Shown in pieces: positions 22,819 through 34,914 of a stretch of 64,000 nt of DNA. The position numbers and the translations under genes were made by a program. The notes under the pieces are model-generated. The model did not search any database, was not told the DNA's origin, and worked only from the letters and a program-made list of their open reading frames with translations. Position 1 is the first letter of the stretch. Every line of letters starts with the position of its first letter. Origin of the DNA: Lindgomyces ingoldianus. Lineage: Eukaryota > Ascomycota > Dothideomycetes > Pleosporales > Lindgomycetaceae. The DNA lies in the NCBI RefSeq assembly GCF_010093535.1, contig NW_022985197.1, positions 656,726-720,725 on the forward strand. The letters are read 5' to 3'.

Positions 22819-25696
22819 CTACAAAGTAGGCAACGCAACTTCGGCGCCATCATAAACACTCCTATTAAAGAACCTATAAATCCTCCTGGCCGCATCAGTC
22901 CCCACCAACCCCACCAACTCTCTCTCCTCCATATTTGCCAACTCCTGAATATTCTCCACCTCGAGCGTCAGCGTCGTCAAGATGTTCTCATTCATTCCGG
23001 GAATCGCTCTCAGCATATCCTGTGGTACCTGATTGAAACTCCTCAGTTCATCGCCCGCCACTGCAGGGTCTAGGCCGAGTTGCACGGCCTTTAGGGGATC
23101 GGGCTCGTCTTGCTGCTTCTTGAGCTCTGAGAAGATCTCAGCGGTTTGGTAGGGCGAGGATGACCAGATGATTTTCAGGCGTGGGAAGGCGAGTGTTAAC
23201 ATGACGATTTTAGATTGCAGGTCGGGCGCAACTGCTAACCCTATTGTTGTGGTCGGTGCAAAGAGGTCAGAAAACGGTTCGAGGGTGAAGGTTTTGTTTT
23301 GGTCGAATTCGATGAGAAGCATGGGGGCTTTGTAGTGTTCCATCATTGACTCAACTTGGTTGTACAGACGACCATTTGCGAATGAGCCAATGAGATCGCG
23401 GACGGATTTTCGCTCGATGCAGATAGTGGGTGTGAGGACGTAGTCGCCAACTGTGAGCATACAAGGCACGACGACGATACTCCGGCCGTGGAGCAGTGAC
23501 GGGAGAGATGAGCGGAATTCTCGCACGTCGACGACGACGCGGGGAGGTTGTGCCGTGGCGGCCAGACGGCCTCCACCGGCTATACGTGTGTTTATCGTGC
23601 GGAGGAACGATTCTTGGGGGCCGAGGGCTGCGGATGTGAGTGTTATTGCCATGTTCCCTCGTTCGCGGATCAGTTTGGTGAAAGCGTCTTTTTCGCGACG
23701 AACGGCGGATAGATACCGCTGTTCTTCAACGCTACCGCCGTAGTACATGAAGAACACCTTCACGGTTCGATCTGTGTGCGAGGAGCGATATACTTCTATC
23801 CTTCGGATGAAAGCTGCATCTGGTTCGTACATGATGACATAACGCGGCTTTGTTTCTTCGAGGACATGCTCGTCCATGTCACCTTCATAAGGGTGAATGA
23901 CGATGAGGTCGTTCATATCAAAGAGCTCGTAGTAGTCATCCATGTTTTCTAGCGGATCTACCCCGATTTCTATCTTTTGCATGGCTTCAACTTCCGTGGG
24001 TTGCAGTTCGGCCATTAGACTCGCGATGTGTGCGTCGCGGTCACCGGCAACGCGTACTGTGCCCATTTCTGTGCGAGAGGGTCCGGAGCCTGCGGATCCA
24101 CCACCTCGCATCCTTCGTCTCTTGTTAGGCGGCGGCCTGTTGGCTTTGCCACTTTGGACCCGCTGATCTGTGCTTCCATTGATGGCTTTCTGGTTCTCTG
24201 AAAAGAGGGCAGCGCTGACTTTGGAAAAATCGCGTTTCCAAGCTAGGTAGTTGCGGAGCTTGCGGCGCATCATGAAGGAAGCTGAGGGACCCTGTTCTTC
24301 ATCTTCATCTGTGCCGTCCTCTACGGTGCCTTCAGGTCGGACATACATCGTCTGCAGAAATTCTCGGAGTTGCCTACATGTTCCTTGATCACCACACATA
24401 ATGAGAACGGAGCCATTTGAAGTATCATTTGGGACTGGATTCAGATACGCATCCTGTTCGATCTCTTGGAGAATCTCGGCGAGCTGGGTCCATTTCGGAA
24501 ATTCTTCGAGAACTGGTTCCAAAGAGTCCGGGACAGTATTGGGGTTGCTGACGAGATCATCATTTGATACTTTACCAGTATAGACTCGGCGCTTGGCAGT
24601 GGTGAAGATAGTATCGGCCGCGTCCAGGAAGAGCCAAGGGGACTGATTATGCTTTGTAGATCCTGGAGGAGGCTGTGAGGCAGCTAGAACAGTATCCAGA
24701 TATTTGTTGAAGTTGACAGCATCGTACGTCAGGAGTGCGTGAAGGATAGTCCGAAGAAGCGTGAGATCACGGACGACCTGCCTTGTCTTAAAACTCGTCC
24801 GATGCCAGACAGGATCTAACTGCCTCCTGATGATGGTGTCAAAATTTCTGTGAAGTGCACTGTCAAGCGTCCAGTCGTCCATCTCAACACCTGTGTTACC
24901 TTTTCGCAGCTCGCTAATGCTAACCTCGACACACTCTAGGACGGCGTTCTGGATGTCGCGCATTGCCTCAGTCATTGGCACTTCCAACTCTATGACTTCT
25001 GCTTTCTTTCGCCCTTCTAGCGACTTCGCCACTGTGACATGGAACCGTGGGTATAGAGCCGGTTTTTGAAGGAAGAGGTTCTTCATCATATTAGCCAATG
25101 GCGCGAAGCCAGTCGTGAATGGTTCTGGTTGGTCTGAGAAGGCCTTTAAGAATCCCGCTTTGTTCTTCTGCCGATATATGCGCAGGATGAAGGCCTCGAG
25201 TGAGGTTGCGATAACCTTCTCAGCGTGCAGCACCACCACTCCGGTGACCGTCTCGGGGTTCATCAACCCAGAGAGGAAGTCGACGATGAGTATGCGTGAG
25301 GTGATACTGAAGATACCTCCTTGCGCGTAAATTTTCTCGCGTGTCCCGACACTCATCAGGTCTGTATTGACCAAACTTAGCCCTCTCGCTTTCGGCGCCA
25401 TGCTGATTGCAGCATGTTCCGCCAACGCCTCGCCGATCCACACATTCTCGCGCTCTTCCGCCCCGACGAGCAATATTAAGTTATTCCCGGCGGCATCGTA
25501 TGAATGGAGGAGGTTCGAGACTATTCGAAGCACGCCGAGGCCGCGGGCGATGAGGACGAGTTCATCTTCCTCTCGCAGTTCCTTGAAGATGTCTTGTTGG
25601 AATTCCTGACATCATCAGCCCTAGCACAAAGAGGGGAATACGTGCACTTACGAGAGGAAGGGACAGCTTCACCGGGGCTTTTTCATCGCTTGGCAT
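22819..25696 (-). CDS. rad1: XPF/Rad1-family structure-specific DNA repair endonuclease
   Basis: A short first exon, 25696-25652 (15 codons), joins by a 46-bp intron (GTAAGT..TCAG) to the long exon 25605-22819, giving 943 aa. The N-terminal half matches the helicase-like domain of XPF (EFQQDIF, LVLIARGLGVLRIVSNLL, VVVLHAEKV, AFILRIYRQKNKAGFLKAFSDQP). The nuclease active site is ERKSVRD at residues 746-752, matching the family's ERKxxxD. A C-terminal helix-hairpin-helix region follows (LRAIPGMNENILTTL, ELVGLVGTDAARRIYRFF). With an ERCC1/Rad10 partner it cuts on the 5' side of lesions in nucleotide excision repair and acts in single-strand annealing. All key residues are intact. Orthologues are yeast RAD1, S. 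pombe rad16 and Neurospora mus-38. Confidence 0.95.
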
Positions 25697-26516
25697 CTGG
25701 TACAACAAGGTAGATTGTGGTCGGTAGAGGTGAAGGTGGGGTGGTGAAGACCTCTAGGGACGTGCCCGGGTCCGAGCGCTCCGCCAAGCGTCCGCGCAGT
25801 CACGCCTCCACTACTACTCCAAGACTTATCCTCCCGCTCCGTCCCGCAGAGCAGGCAATGATCATTTGAATTGTCAAAGAACCCATATTGGTGCTTTAAT
25901 TCCCTCTCACAGCATGAAAACCCATCAACAACCACCATTCAGTCTAACCATATTTAACCACCGGAGCCACACCCTCCGCCTTGTCATCCATCTTCATCTC
26001 CTCATTCAACTTCTTCTAGAAGCGAACCCTGCCATCAGGATACCCGGTGATTTTGTTTCGACGCCAATCCGGCTTCCATCTGGTCGTTTCATTCGTCTGG
26101 TCGCCCTCGTTCTCTCCTGTTTCACGTTTCATTAATCTCGCACCCTACAGTTCTAATCTGCCTAGTGGCTATTCTGCATTGGGACCATAGCATCAGGGCT
26201 GAACACGGGCGCTTCTTCCATCCTTTCGAGTCTTCCCATAAAGCTTCTCAATCACAAGCCTTGATTTCCAGGGCACCGCCCCGCAAATTTCAACAATATG
26301 GGGATCGTCAACTATCAGCCGACGGACGATTTGCTCCGTTGGATATATCTTGTGGACATCTGTTCCGGTCCGCTATAGTTCAGGAGACATTCCACGAGGT
26401 AGAATGAAGTGATGCTCTTTGGCCATATATGGTCCCCAAGTCTATCGAGGCAATACACTTTAGCAAGCTACTGTTGTCTTTCTCAATCGTGCTCTCCATA
26501 TTTTGCTTTGCTCGAC
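25697..26516. promoter_or_regulatory. Divergent promoter region of XPF and GH5 genes
   Basis: An 820-bp region between the divergent XPF and endoglucanase starts, without a gene. A palindromic CCATATATGG at 26423-26432, 85 bp before the endoglucanase ATG, could act as its TATA box and also fits a MADS-factor CArG box. I could not identify a carbon-catabolite or cellulase-activator site with confidence. Confidence 0.35.
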
Positions 26517-27982
26517 ATGCATTTTCTTTCTATGCTGCTCGTAGCCGTGACGGCGGGGCTTGCTGTTGCTGCACCAGTGAGGAGCAAGCGCGCTACGAAG
26601 TTTAAGTGTATGCTCCCCCACTATTGCCAATGTGTATCAAGTCTTAATTTCGGAACAGTCTTCGGTGTCAATGAGAGTGGTCCCGAGTTTGGAAACAAGA
26701 ACTTCCCGGGAACAAAGGGCAAGGACTACGTTTGGCCTACAACCAGTACAATTGATGTGAGCATTTTCGTGGGCCAGTTGAGTTAAGCATGGCTCTGCTA
26801 ACCTTTCTAAGCAATTCATTAGCAAAGGCTTCAACACTTTCCGAATCAACATCATGATGGAGCGTGTCGTTCCCAACCAGCTGACTGGTGGCTTGGACTC
26901 AGCCTATTTTAAAGATCTTGACGACGTAAGGAACAAACGGCTGCGTGAACCCAGTGCTCTGCTAACTATTTTCTAGACTGTGAAATACATCACAAACAAG
27001 AAAGCATACGCCATGATAGGTAAATTTCCCTCTTCCTGCTTAGCATACTCGCCCTATTGTGATACATATTGGGGAAGATTTGATTCTTCAAGCCTCTTCC
27101 TGGAATTTAGGGCAACATCAACGGGATGAAAATATCTGCATTATAACACCCCTGCTATGTTCTACTGTAGGTGTGAAAAATTGTGAAGCTGAGAACTTCT
27201 TTAGTCCCCCACAACTACGGCCGATACTATGACAAAATTGTCACGGATACGGCTGGGTTCCAAAAATTCTGGCAAACACTGGCCACCCCATATAGGAGCA
27301 ACAACTATGTCATCTTTGACACCAACAATGAATGTAAGTTAATATTTCCACTAAACTACAATCCTTCCGGTTTGCCTTCAAATCCATTGACTCTCTTTAG
27401 ACCATGACATGGATCAAGACCTTGTAGTCAAGCTCAATCAAGCTGCAATCAACGGTATTCGCGCCGCCGGCGCCACAAGCCAGTGGATCCACGTCGAAGG
27501 CAACGACTGGAACGGGGCTTGGACGTGGACTACAGGCAAAAACTCTGCCACCATGGGGTCACTCACCGACCCGAATAATATGCTTGTCTACCAAATGCAT
27601 CAATACCTTGATACCGATGGCAGCGGTACCCATGCTGAATGTGTATCTGCGACTATTGGCGCTGAGCGAGTTAAAGCCGCTACTGAGTGGCTGAAAGCGA
27701 ACAAGAAGGTCGGATTTATTGGAGAATTTGCGGGTGGTGCGAATACACAGTGTCAGACGGCCATTAAGGGCATGTTGGAGTATATGGCGCAGAACTCGGA
27801 TGTCTGGCAAGGCGCGCTGTGGTGGGCGGCTGGGCCCTGGTGGGCTGATTGTGAGCTTTCCAACTCGCACCCTTGTATGGAGACTTGATTGCTAATATTC
27901 GGACACAGATATGTACAGCATTGAGCCCACAACCGGGGCAAGCTGGAAGGGTTATATGGACATCCTGCAGAAGTATGAGTGA
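26517..27982 (+). CDS. Secreted GH5 endo-beta-1,4-glucanase
   Basis: Seven exons, 26517-26607, 26659-26756, 26812-26925, 26977-27019, 27205-27333, 27401-27850, 27909-27982, encode 332 aa. Residues 1-20 form a signal peptide ([14 protein letters not shown]), followed by a Lys-Arg pair. The fold motifs of GH5 subfamily-5-like endoglucanases are present: [30 protein letters not shown]. The acid/base Glu158 is in the DTNNE motif and the nucleophile Glu267 in FIGEFAGG. The enzyme would cut internal beta-1,4 bonds of cellulose outside the cell. There is no carbohydrate-binding module or linker. One oddity is a Val where most relatives have Asp just before PHNYGR, at the junction of the unusually long (185 bp) fourth intron, so that acceptor deserves a check. 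Confidence 0.9.
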
Positions 27983-28266
27983 GGGGATCTCGACTGAGAC
28001 AGACCCTGGGAGGGAAAGAGAAACTATATTATAACAAACGGATCTGACTATGTCCTCGAAAATGCCCAACTATTTGATTTCGAGTTAATATTTTCAGAGG
28101 TCGTGAGCTATAGGACTATCAATACACAACATGAGGCCAAAGAGTTAGGTTCACGTCATGCTTTTAGTACAGCTAGCTGAGACCTCGATACACCAAAATG
28201 ACACCGCTTACGTGTATATACAAAGTGCGAGGGTAAATACTATACACAGCCTCGAGGATCAATTTT

Positions 28267-28833
28267 TCATTTTGTGCTCGACCTAATCGCTTCTCGCTGC
28301 TTCTCTGTCTCAGCCGCTGCTGCGGCCTGTTCATCTCTTAAGCGCTCTTTAGCCTCCTCAGCTCGCTTCCTCTCCATATCTCTCTGGACAAGCCAAACTG
28401 GTACCGTCAGCCAGACCCACCTTTCACAAAAAGTGGAAGACGTACTCGGTCTGTCCGATTTTGAAGCTTCCTTCAATTGACCCACAAAAGTGTCAAATTC
28501 TTGCTGACGTTGCTCTCTCGTCTCAAGAGCCCTTTTCTGGAGGTCGGGATTGTATTTCTAGGATGCCTTTAGAGTCTCATTCAAGGCATGATCCGTAATG
28601 CCAATGCCGAAGCACGTGCCCCGAGAGTGAGATCTCAGAATATGGAATGTTGGAAAACGCACTTTGAAGATTTCCTCTTCGGTCGGCGTCACGTACATGA
28701 CCAGAGCGGGGCCCCCTATGCACAGCGCAGCTCCACTGCAAGAAGGATTAATGTCAACTTCTGGTTTCCGAAGCTGAGATGTAGGACAAACGTACGCGGT
28801 GATGGCCTTGACGTAAGTTGCTACACTAGGCAT
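28267..28833 (-). CDS. CBP4: CBP4-like mitochondrial complex III assembly factor
   Basis: Four exons, 28833-28796, 28735-28663, 28557-28446 and 28397-28267, give 117 aa. The single transmembrane segment is in the second exon ([21 protein letters not shown]). It is followed by the family's charged helix [23 protein letters not shown] and SKSDRPIWLVQRD, and a coiled-coil-like Glu/Arg/Ala tail. Cbp4 sits in the inner mitochondrial membrane and helps newly made cytochrome b enter the bc1 complex. Introns are 60, 105 and 48 bp. The neighbouring genes are unrelated in function. Confidence 0.87.
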
Positions 28834-30094
28834 GGCGGCGACGTCAATATAATAACAATAAGAAGAGGATATTCGACACCAGAATGCTTAAGTGGCGGGA
28901 ATCCGGGAATTAGCGACGGTGGCGATGGAATTGGTGTCGAATCGGCGGCTAGAGTGCGAATGGTGATGCTGTGACTGCTTTGGCAAACCCGCGCGCCACA
29001 TTGACTAGACCTTTCTCAGCTCAAGGTTTTGCATCAGCCACTGAATGTGGCAGTCTTATCACGTGATGCAACCTGAACCGCGCACTTAGACTCGTGATAT
29101 TACAGGATTACCATTGGTCCAGCCTCCCCTGGTGATCGCCGACGACAGTAGGAGCTCTTCGTCATTGGAACCGTTTTCTTTTCGTGCATTAAAGGATCAC
29201 CAGCAGCTCTGACCTAGTCCCGTCCGTTGAACTATTTTTGCTTGAATCTGAGGACCAATTTGTACAGTGACGCGCAAGGCTGAAACCTCGCCCAGAAGAA
29301 CATTACTCTTGCAAAGTTACACAATCGTATCTAATATTTGGTATCCTCAGCCTCCTGTTATTTGGCTGCGACTTCTCCTTTTTCGCGTTTCTTCCTGCAA
29401 CTGATAGCTACATCTGGGTCCTTCCTTGTGGTGTTTCAGGCACCACGATTGACAACAGCGCAGTTCCGCGCCTTCATTTCCCTTGGCCTGTGACGTGCAC
29501 CGCTGCTCAGTGGTTGAAACCGGCCCCAGACTGCAGGGTCGGCACTGGATGATCCCCGTGGCGCTGAGGGGAGTTTCGAACGCGAGCGACCCAAGGCACG
29601 GGACGCGCTCATCGGACACCCGTTGACGCCCTCGTCGCCCTCGGAGCTCTCGTAACCCTCCAAGCTCGTAGTTATTCTCGGCCATTACGGTGCTGGTCAT
29701 CCGTACAACCATTCGTTAATCTCGACGGCCCCCCCCTGGCAGGGGATGCAGCTGACTGTCGCAAACCCCAAAAACTTCTTCGCTTCATCTGAGACCTCTG
29801 GGAGCACAGCTTGCAGTCCTTCCGTGCCTCTTACTACAGCACTCTCACCCTTACCACGGAACAATAGCAAGGATAGTTTAGTCCTTTAAATCTCTTGCCG
29901 GAACTAGAGCGACTGTCAACTGGATCTCGACTTCAGTCCGAGGCTGAACCAATTGCCCCCCAGTCTGTGCTCCCTTTTCTTCGCTGCACGCCCACAGTTG
30001 ATGGCCCGGCCCGCCTTCGCCTTCACCAACGCGTCGCTCGGCTTCTAGTAACGTCAGTGGCTTCGACGATCCAACGTCGCGACCCACCGCCGAC
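28834..30094. promoter_or_regulatory. Long upstream region of the chitin synthase activator
   Basis: A 1.26-kb spacer between the divergent CBP4 and SKT5-like genes. Frames on the minus strand near 29350-29710 lack any domain. The last few hundred bases before 30095 are pyrimidine-rich with many CTT/CCT runs, as is common for fungal promoters and 5' leaders. Confidence 0.4.
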
Positions 30095-33000
30095 ATGGCA
30101 TACCAGCAATACGACAACTACCAGCAGCCGCAACAGCAACAGCAACAATACTATAACCAAGCACCCACGCCGCCCGGCCGGCAGCCCGTAGGCTATAGTA
30201 ACCAGCAGTACAGTAATCAATATGACGAATATGGATACGGTCAGGGACAGTATGAGCAATACGACGGCTACTACAACGAACAACAGGGTGGAGGGCGGGG
30301 GAATGGGCATCCGCAGCAACAGTACCTAAGCGGGTACAATGACATGAACGGGCAGTCGAGACAGCCACCAGGCCACCGGCCTCCTCCGCGGGATCAGTAC
30401 GGGCAGGAACCAATGTATAACGAATATCAAGGCCAGCCTCGAGGACCAGATCCAAGAGGCAGGCCAATGGGGCCAAACGGTGGCCCTGTGCAAGGCGGGA
30501 TCCAGCGCGGAGATTCGCGAGGTCGCGGCAATTCTCGACAGCCAAACCTTCAGCAAGGTCCAGCGGGTCTAAAACCGCAAGGTACTGCTCCAGATTGAAC
30601 TAAGCTGAGAACAGGCTCAAACTGACTGGGTGCAGGAAGGGAGCGGCCGCTCTTATCCCCGCTGTCGCCGATGAACCTCCCCCAAGACAACCCCTTCCCG
30701 ACATTTCCCAACCAAAAGAGCAAACCGCGAGCAAATACTGGGTCAATGGACGAAGCCATGTCCTTGATGAGCATTGGACATGACCAAGAAGGTCAAGGAA
30801 GGCCACAGGGGCCGCCCCAAGGCAGAGGTCGGGGTCAGATGGGCCCACCCCCCGGTCGAGGTCCTCCTGGAAGGGGAGGTTATGGTCATCCGGATATGCA
30901 TAGACAAGATTCTGGCCATGGTGAAGCCTATGGACGCGGCATACCCCCTCCAGCGAATCGAGAATCACCTCAACAACGGCCACCCCCGATGAATCTTGAA
31001 GGTTCCCAGAGGCCACCCCAGCGACAATATGAGCCTACATCCCCTATGCAGCAAGCATTCGGCCCCAACACCCAACGATCTCAGACAATGCCTCAGAACA
31101 TGTCTGGTTATGATACGCAGCAACAATGGGCAGAGCCTGGTCCCGTAGCTGGATATCACGGCCCGGAATCGCCCACTTACATTCCCCCTCGTCCAGCGAC
31201 AGCAGCCGGAACGAAGGAAAATGGCCATGGGCAACCGCACCAATTCGAGCAGAGGCCTCCCATACCCCAGCCACCTCCACCCCAGCAACATCAGCACCAG
31301 TTACAGCAGTCTCGCGATGACGGTCGAGGCGATCTCGACAATCTCTACGACGATTACTACGGAAATGCTGTGCCACAGGACCGACAGAGTAAAGCTGCCT
31401 CGATAGACATGCCCGACTTTGATGCGATCCCCGACTCGGGAGGGAGGCACCGCAGGGGCTATTCGATTGAAAATCATCTGTCACCCACTTCTTCAGCCGC
31501 GCCTATGCAAGGAATAACTGCAGCCACAGCTGGGCCGGCAGATGTAGCGGCTACTCAAGGAGAGGGCTTCTATCAACAAGCAGCAAGAAGTCGGTCACAA
31601 CCGGATTTGCATGGCCAATATGCTCAAGGCAATGGGGTTTATGAGATGGCTGGAGACGCTCCCGCTGTTCCTGCTGTTCCTAATCAGTACCCTCCTAGTG
31701 GGCTACCAAGTGGTCCCCGAATTCGAGGGCCGCCTTCAAGAGCCATGACTACAGGAGGACAGCCTCAGGGCTTCGATCCCAGGTTTGGGCGACAACAACA
31801 ACCTCCTCTCCCGAGAGGGTACTCGGATGAGTATGCGTATTCAGAGCCTGGTCCGCAAACTATGAGAAACGCCTCGCCTATGGTAACAGGCAACCCTATT
31901 GTACGGCCTGGTACAGCGGCACCAGCACCTGGCCGAATGCTTAGCGATCCTGTCCAAAGACGACCAGGTACCACGCAACCTCAACGTAATATGGATGCTC
32001 TTCCCTCACATCCTACCCCAGTACGAGCAGGCCTCATCCAACAGCAGGCTCAACCCCCTGTTTCGCAGCCTCAACAGGCGAGACCACCACCTGTGAGGCA
32101 GTACCCCACAGATCCTACACCTGCCAGTGTCGGATATGGGAACCAGCAAATGTCCTCTGTCCCACCTCAGCGCGCCTCTGTCTCACACCCTGTGACGCAC
32201 GACGAACTCAATCGTCTCCGGAATGCATGGAAGTTCAACCCCGCGGACAATACCGCAGGCTTGCAGCTTGCAAAGAAATTAGTGGAGGCAGCAAGTGTAT
32301 TAGCCGATGAAAATGGGACGGCTGACACGAGGACCCGTAACAAAAACCGAGAGAAGTTCGTTTTTGAAGCCCACAAGATTATCAAAAAGCTCGTTGCAAG
32401 CGGCTACGCCGAAGCCATGTTTTACCTTGCGGACTGTTATGGACAGGGCCTTTTGGGCTTACAGGTTGATACCAAGGAAGCCTTCACGCTCTATCAATCA
32501 GCGGCCAAAGCAGGCCATCCCGCAAGTGCTTACAGGACGGCCGTCTGCTGCGAAATGGGCCACGAAGAAGGGGGTGGTACCAAGAAGGACCCGCTTAAGG
32601 CCGTTCAATGGTATCGACGTGCTGCGGCCCTCGGGGATACGCCTGCATTGTACAAGATGGGCATGATTCTACTCAAAGGTCTTCTTGGGCAGCAGAGGAA
32701 TCTCGGCGAAGCTATCAACATGCTGAAACGGGCTGCCGATCGCGCTGACGAACAGAATCCGCATGCTCTTCACGAACTTGCGTTGTTGTATGAGGCGCAG
32801 ACCGGGAATGAGAGAATCATCAGAGACGAAGCTTATGCCTTGTCCCTATTCCAACATGCCTCCGAACTTGGTTACAAGTTTTCACAGTTCCGTCTAGGCC
32901 AAGCATACGAATACGGATTGCTAGGCTTGCAAGTGGATGCAAGATCTAGCATTAGCTGGTACACACGAGCAGCAGCCCAGGAAGAACATCAGAGTGAGCT

Positions 33001-33387
33001 TGCACTGTCAGGTTGGTACTTGACCGGTAGTGCAGGCATCCTCGAACAGAGCGACACAGAGGCATATCTTTGGGCGCGGAAAGCGGCCTGTGCAGAGCCT
33101 CCACTCCCGAAAGCACTTTTCGCGATGGGCTATTTCACCGAGGTGGGAATTGGATGTCCGAGAAGTCTGGAGGAGGCGAAGAGGTGGTATGGCAGAGCTG
33201 CTGGTAAGTTTCAGTGTACGATTGAGCATGAATTATGTTTGCTAACCATATTATAGCATACAAATTTCCAAAAGCACAAGAACGTCTCGAGGAACTCAAA
33301 CGTGGTGGCGTCAAAGTCCAAAAGAACCGAGAACGCCTCAGCAGAAGCAACCAGAAGCAGCACGAGGAGAATTGCGTTGTTATGTGA
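30095..33387 (+). CDS. CHS4: SKT5/CHS4-type chitin synthase III activator (Sel1 repeats, CaaX)
   Basis: Three exons, 30095-30581, 30636-33203 and 33257-33387, encode 1061 aa (introns 54 and 53 bp). Residues 1 to about 680 are disordered, rich in Gln, Pro, Gly and Tyr, beginning with a poly-Gln/Tyr stretch. From about 684 (ELNRLRNAWKFNP) to 1018 there is a series of Sel1-like repeats, seen as ALADCYGQGLLG-type and AAALGDTPALYKMGMILLKGLLG-type units and ending in GIGCPRSLEEAKRWYGRAA. The third exon supplies the C-terminus, ending in CVVM, a prenylation CaaX box. In yeast, Skt5/Chs4 is a prenylated activator of chitin synthase III at the bud neck; a role in septum and cell wall chitin is expected here. 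Without the third exon the CaaX end would be lost. Confidence 0.92.
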
Positions 33388-34097
33388 ACATGCACGCCTG
33401 CAGTCTCGCCGTTGGCCAAACTAGTCTCACCCAGTCCTTTCCTTGATTTGGTCATTGTATAATGGTTTAATGCATGGTGTCGTAGGCTAGGACACTGGAC
33501 AAGAGTTTGCGTTAACATGGACATTTGCATGCTTAGGCATTGGCATCGGCGTTGGCGTTGGAAGTTGGAACTGGGCTGGATACATGTTCAAAATGGTAGC
33601 ACGAGAGCTCAATGCCGATATGGCTGTAATTGAGACATGTTGATGTGCATGTTCGGTCATAATTATGACAAGCTATGAACAGGTTCTGTACCTGGCTTCT
33701 GGAATTGAACACAACCGAGGGGCAATCTGGAACAGAAATCTTCATCATTTTGCTAGGTACTTTCCAACAGGGGCTTTAACAGATATATTCTGCTTTAAAC
33801 GTAAATCCATCCAACATTCGCTCCGACGGTGCCAATAGAATTCCTTGGTCAAAATATTAAGATGACCTCCTTGTAGCCCAGAACGGATGGATGCTTGCCT
33901 GATTAGTCTTAGAGACCCATAATCTCTGTCCTAGGAACACCTTCTTCGGGTTTAGTGCAGTGCCGCTGCACGTGCGCATTGTTTACAGTGCAGCCACCTA
34001 CTCAGCCCCACCTTAACTTTCGCCCGCCTCAACCACACTTCCACCAACTCTCACAACACTCAGTTCTTCGAGTCTTCTTTTCCTATCACTAGAAGCT
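33388..34097. other. Spacer between the CHS4-like gene and the repeat island
   Basis: No supportable gene. The left part must contain the 3' UTR of the chitin synthase activator, and base composition is ordinary until the repeat island begins near 34.1 kb. Confidence 0.5.
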
Positions 34098-34345
34098 ATG
34101 TAAAATGACAATCCCCCTCAGCCTGGACCTCAGCTCGGCCAACAACTAGATTTCGGGCACCTAACACAAGCATTTCAATAAGCCGCCACCGAGGTCGCAA
34201 ATCTTGCCAATCTTCCTCCAATTACTCAGTCCAATGCAATGATACAGCAGATGTAGCAAATGCAGCAACAGATGCAGCAAAACCAGCTACAGACGCAGCA
34301 ACAGATACAGCAACTCCGCACAGATATCTACCCATGTCCATGGCC
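34098..34345 (+). pseudogene. RIP-damaged Gln-rich repeat-associated ORF
   Basis: From an ATG at 34098 one frame reads a Gln/Pro/Leu-rich protein (NDNPPQPGPQLGQQL, DFGHLTQAFQ, ANLANLPPITQ, then long runs of Gln-Met) interrupted by three stops: TAA at 34101, TAA at 34179 and TAG at 34254. All three lie among Gln codons and are one C-to-T step from CAA or CAG, in the CpA context preferred by RIP. The frame fades after about 34345. It resembles small Gln-rich ORFs commonly seen near dispersed repeats in filamentous fungi. It faces the Crypton-like gene that follows. Its function is unknown. Confidence 0.6.
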
Positions 34346-34914
34346 TTTCTCCATCGTGTATATCTATATCTACTCTACTGCATGCAAATACAACCCAATT
34401 TTGAAGCTAGTAGCGCTGCTAGGACTGATGCAGCGCTGCAGTGTAGTTACGCCAAGATAGAGCTACTATAGCAGTGTTGAGCGCGCGCGGGAGAGGCTCT
34501 GGGTACATTGCTATATACTCCTACTTCTGCTTTCTCATGGCTCAAAGCTGCTTGCAGAGCAGGTCCAGAGAGCACCTCTGCTGCTGCTGCTGATAGCTAA
34601 GCTGCCACATAGCTGCCTCGCTAATTCGCTGTACCTGTGCTATACGCCTGATCTCCTTGATAACCTTAAGCCGTAGAGAGTACCACTGTAGTTCACTGAG
34701 CCTACCTGCCCTCTAGGTACTGCCCCACTGCCTATATAGCTCACTGATTGAAGGCTGGCCTTGGAGGCCTACTATCCACTCGCGCCAGAGATCCTCTACC
34801 GTACGTACAGCACGGCACATCCTATACAGGTCCTAGCGCTGCCTGGTGCTGGCGCTGGTTCTGGTGCTGGTGCTGTTCGGATGTTGCTGGTGCAGGATGA
34901 CTAGGCAAGCGGAT

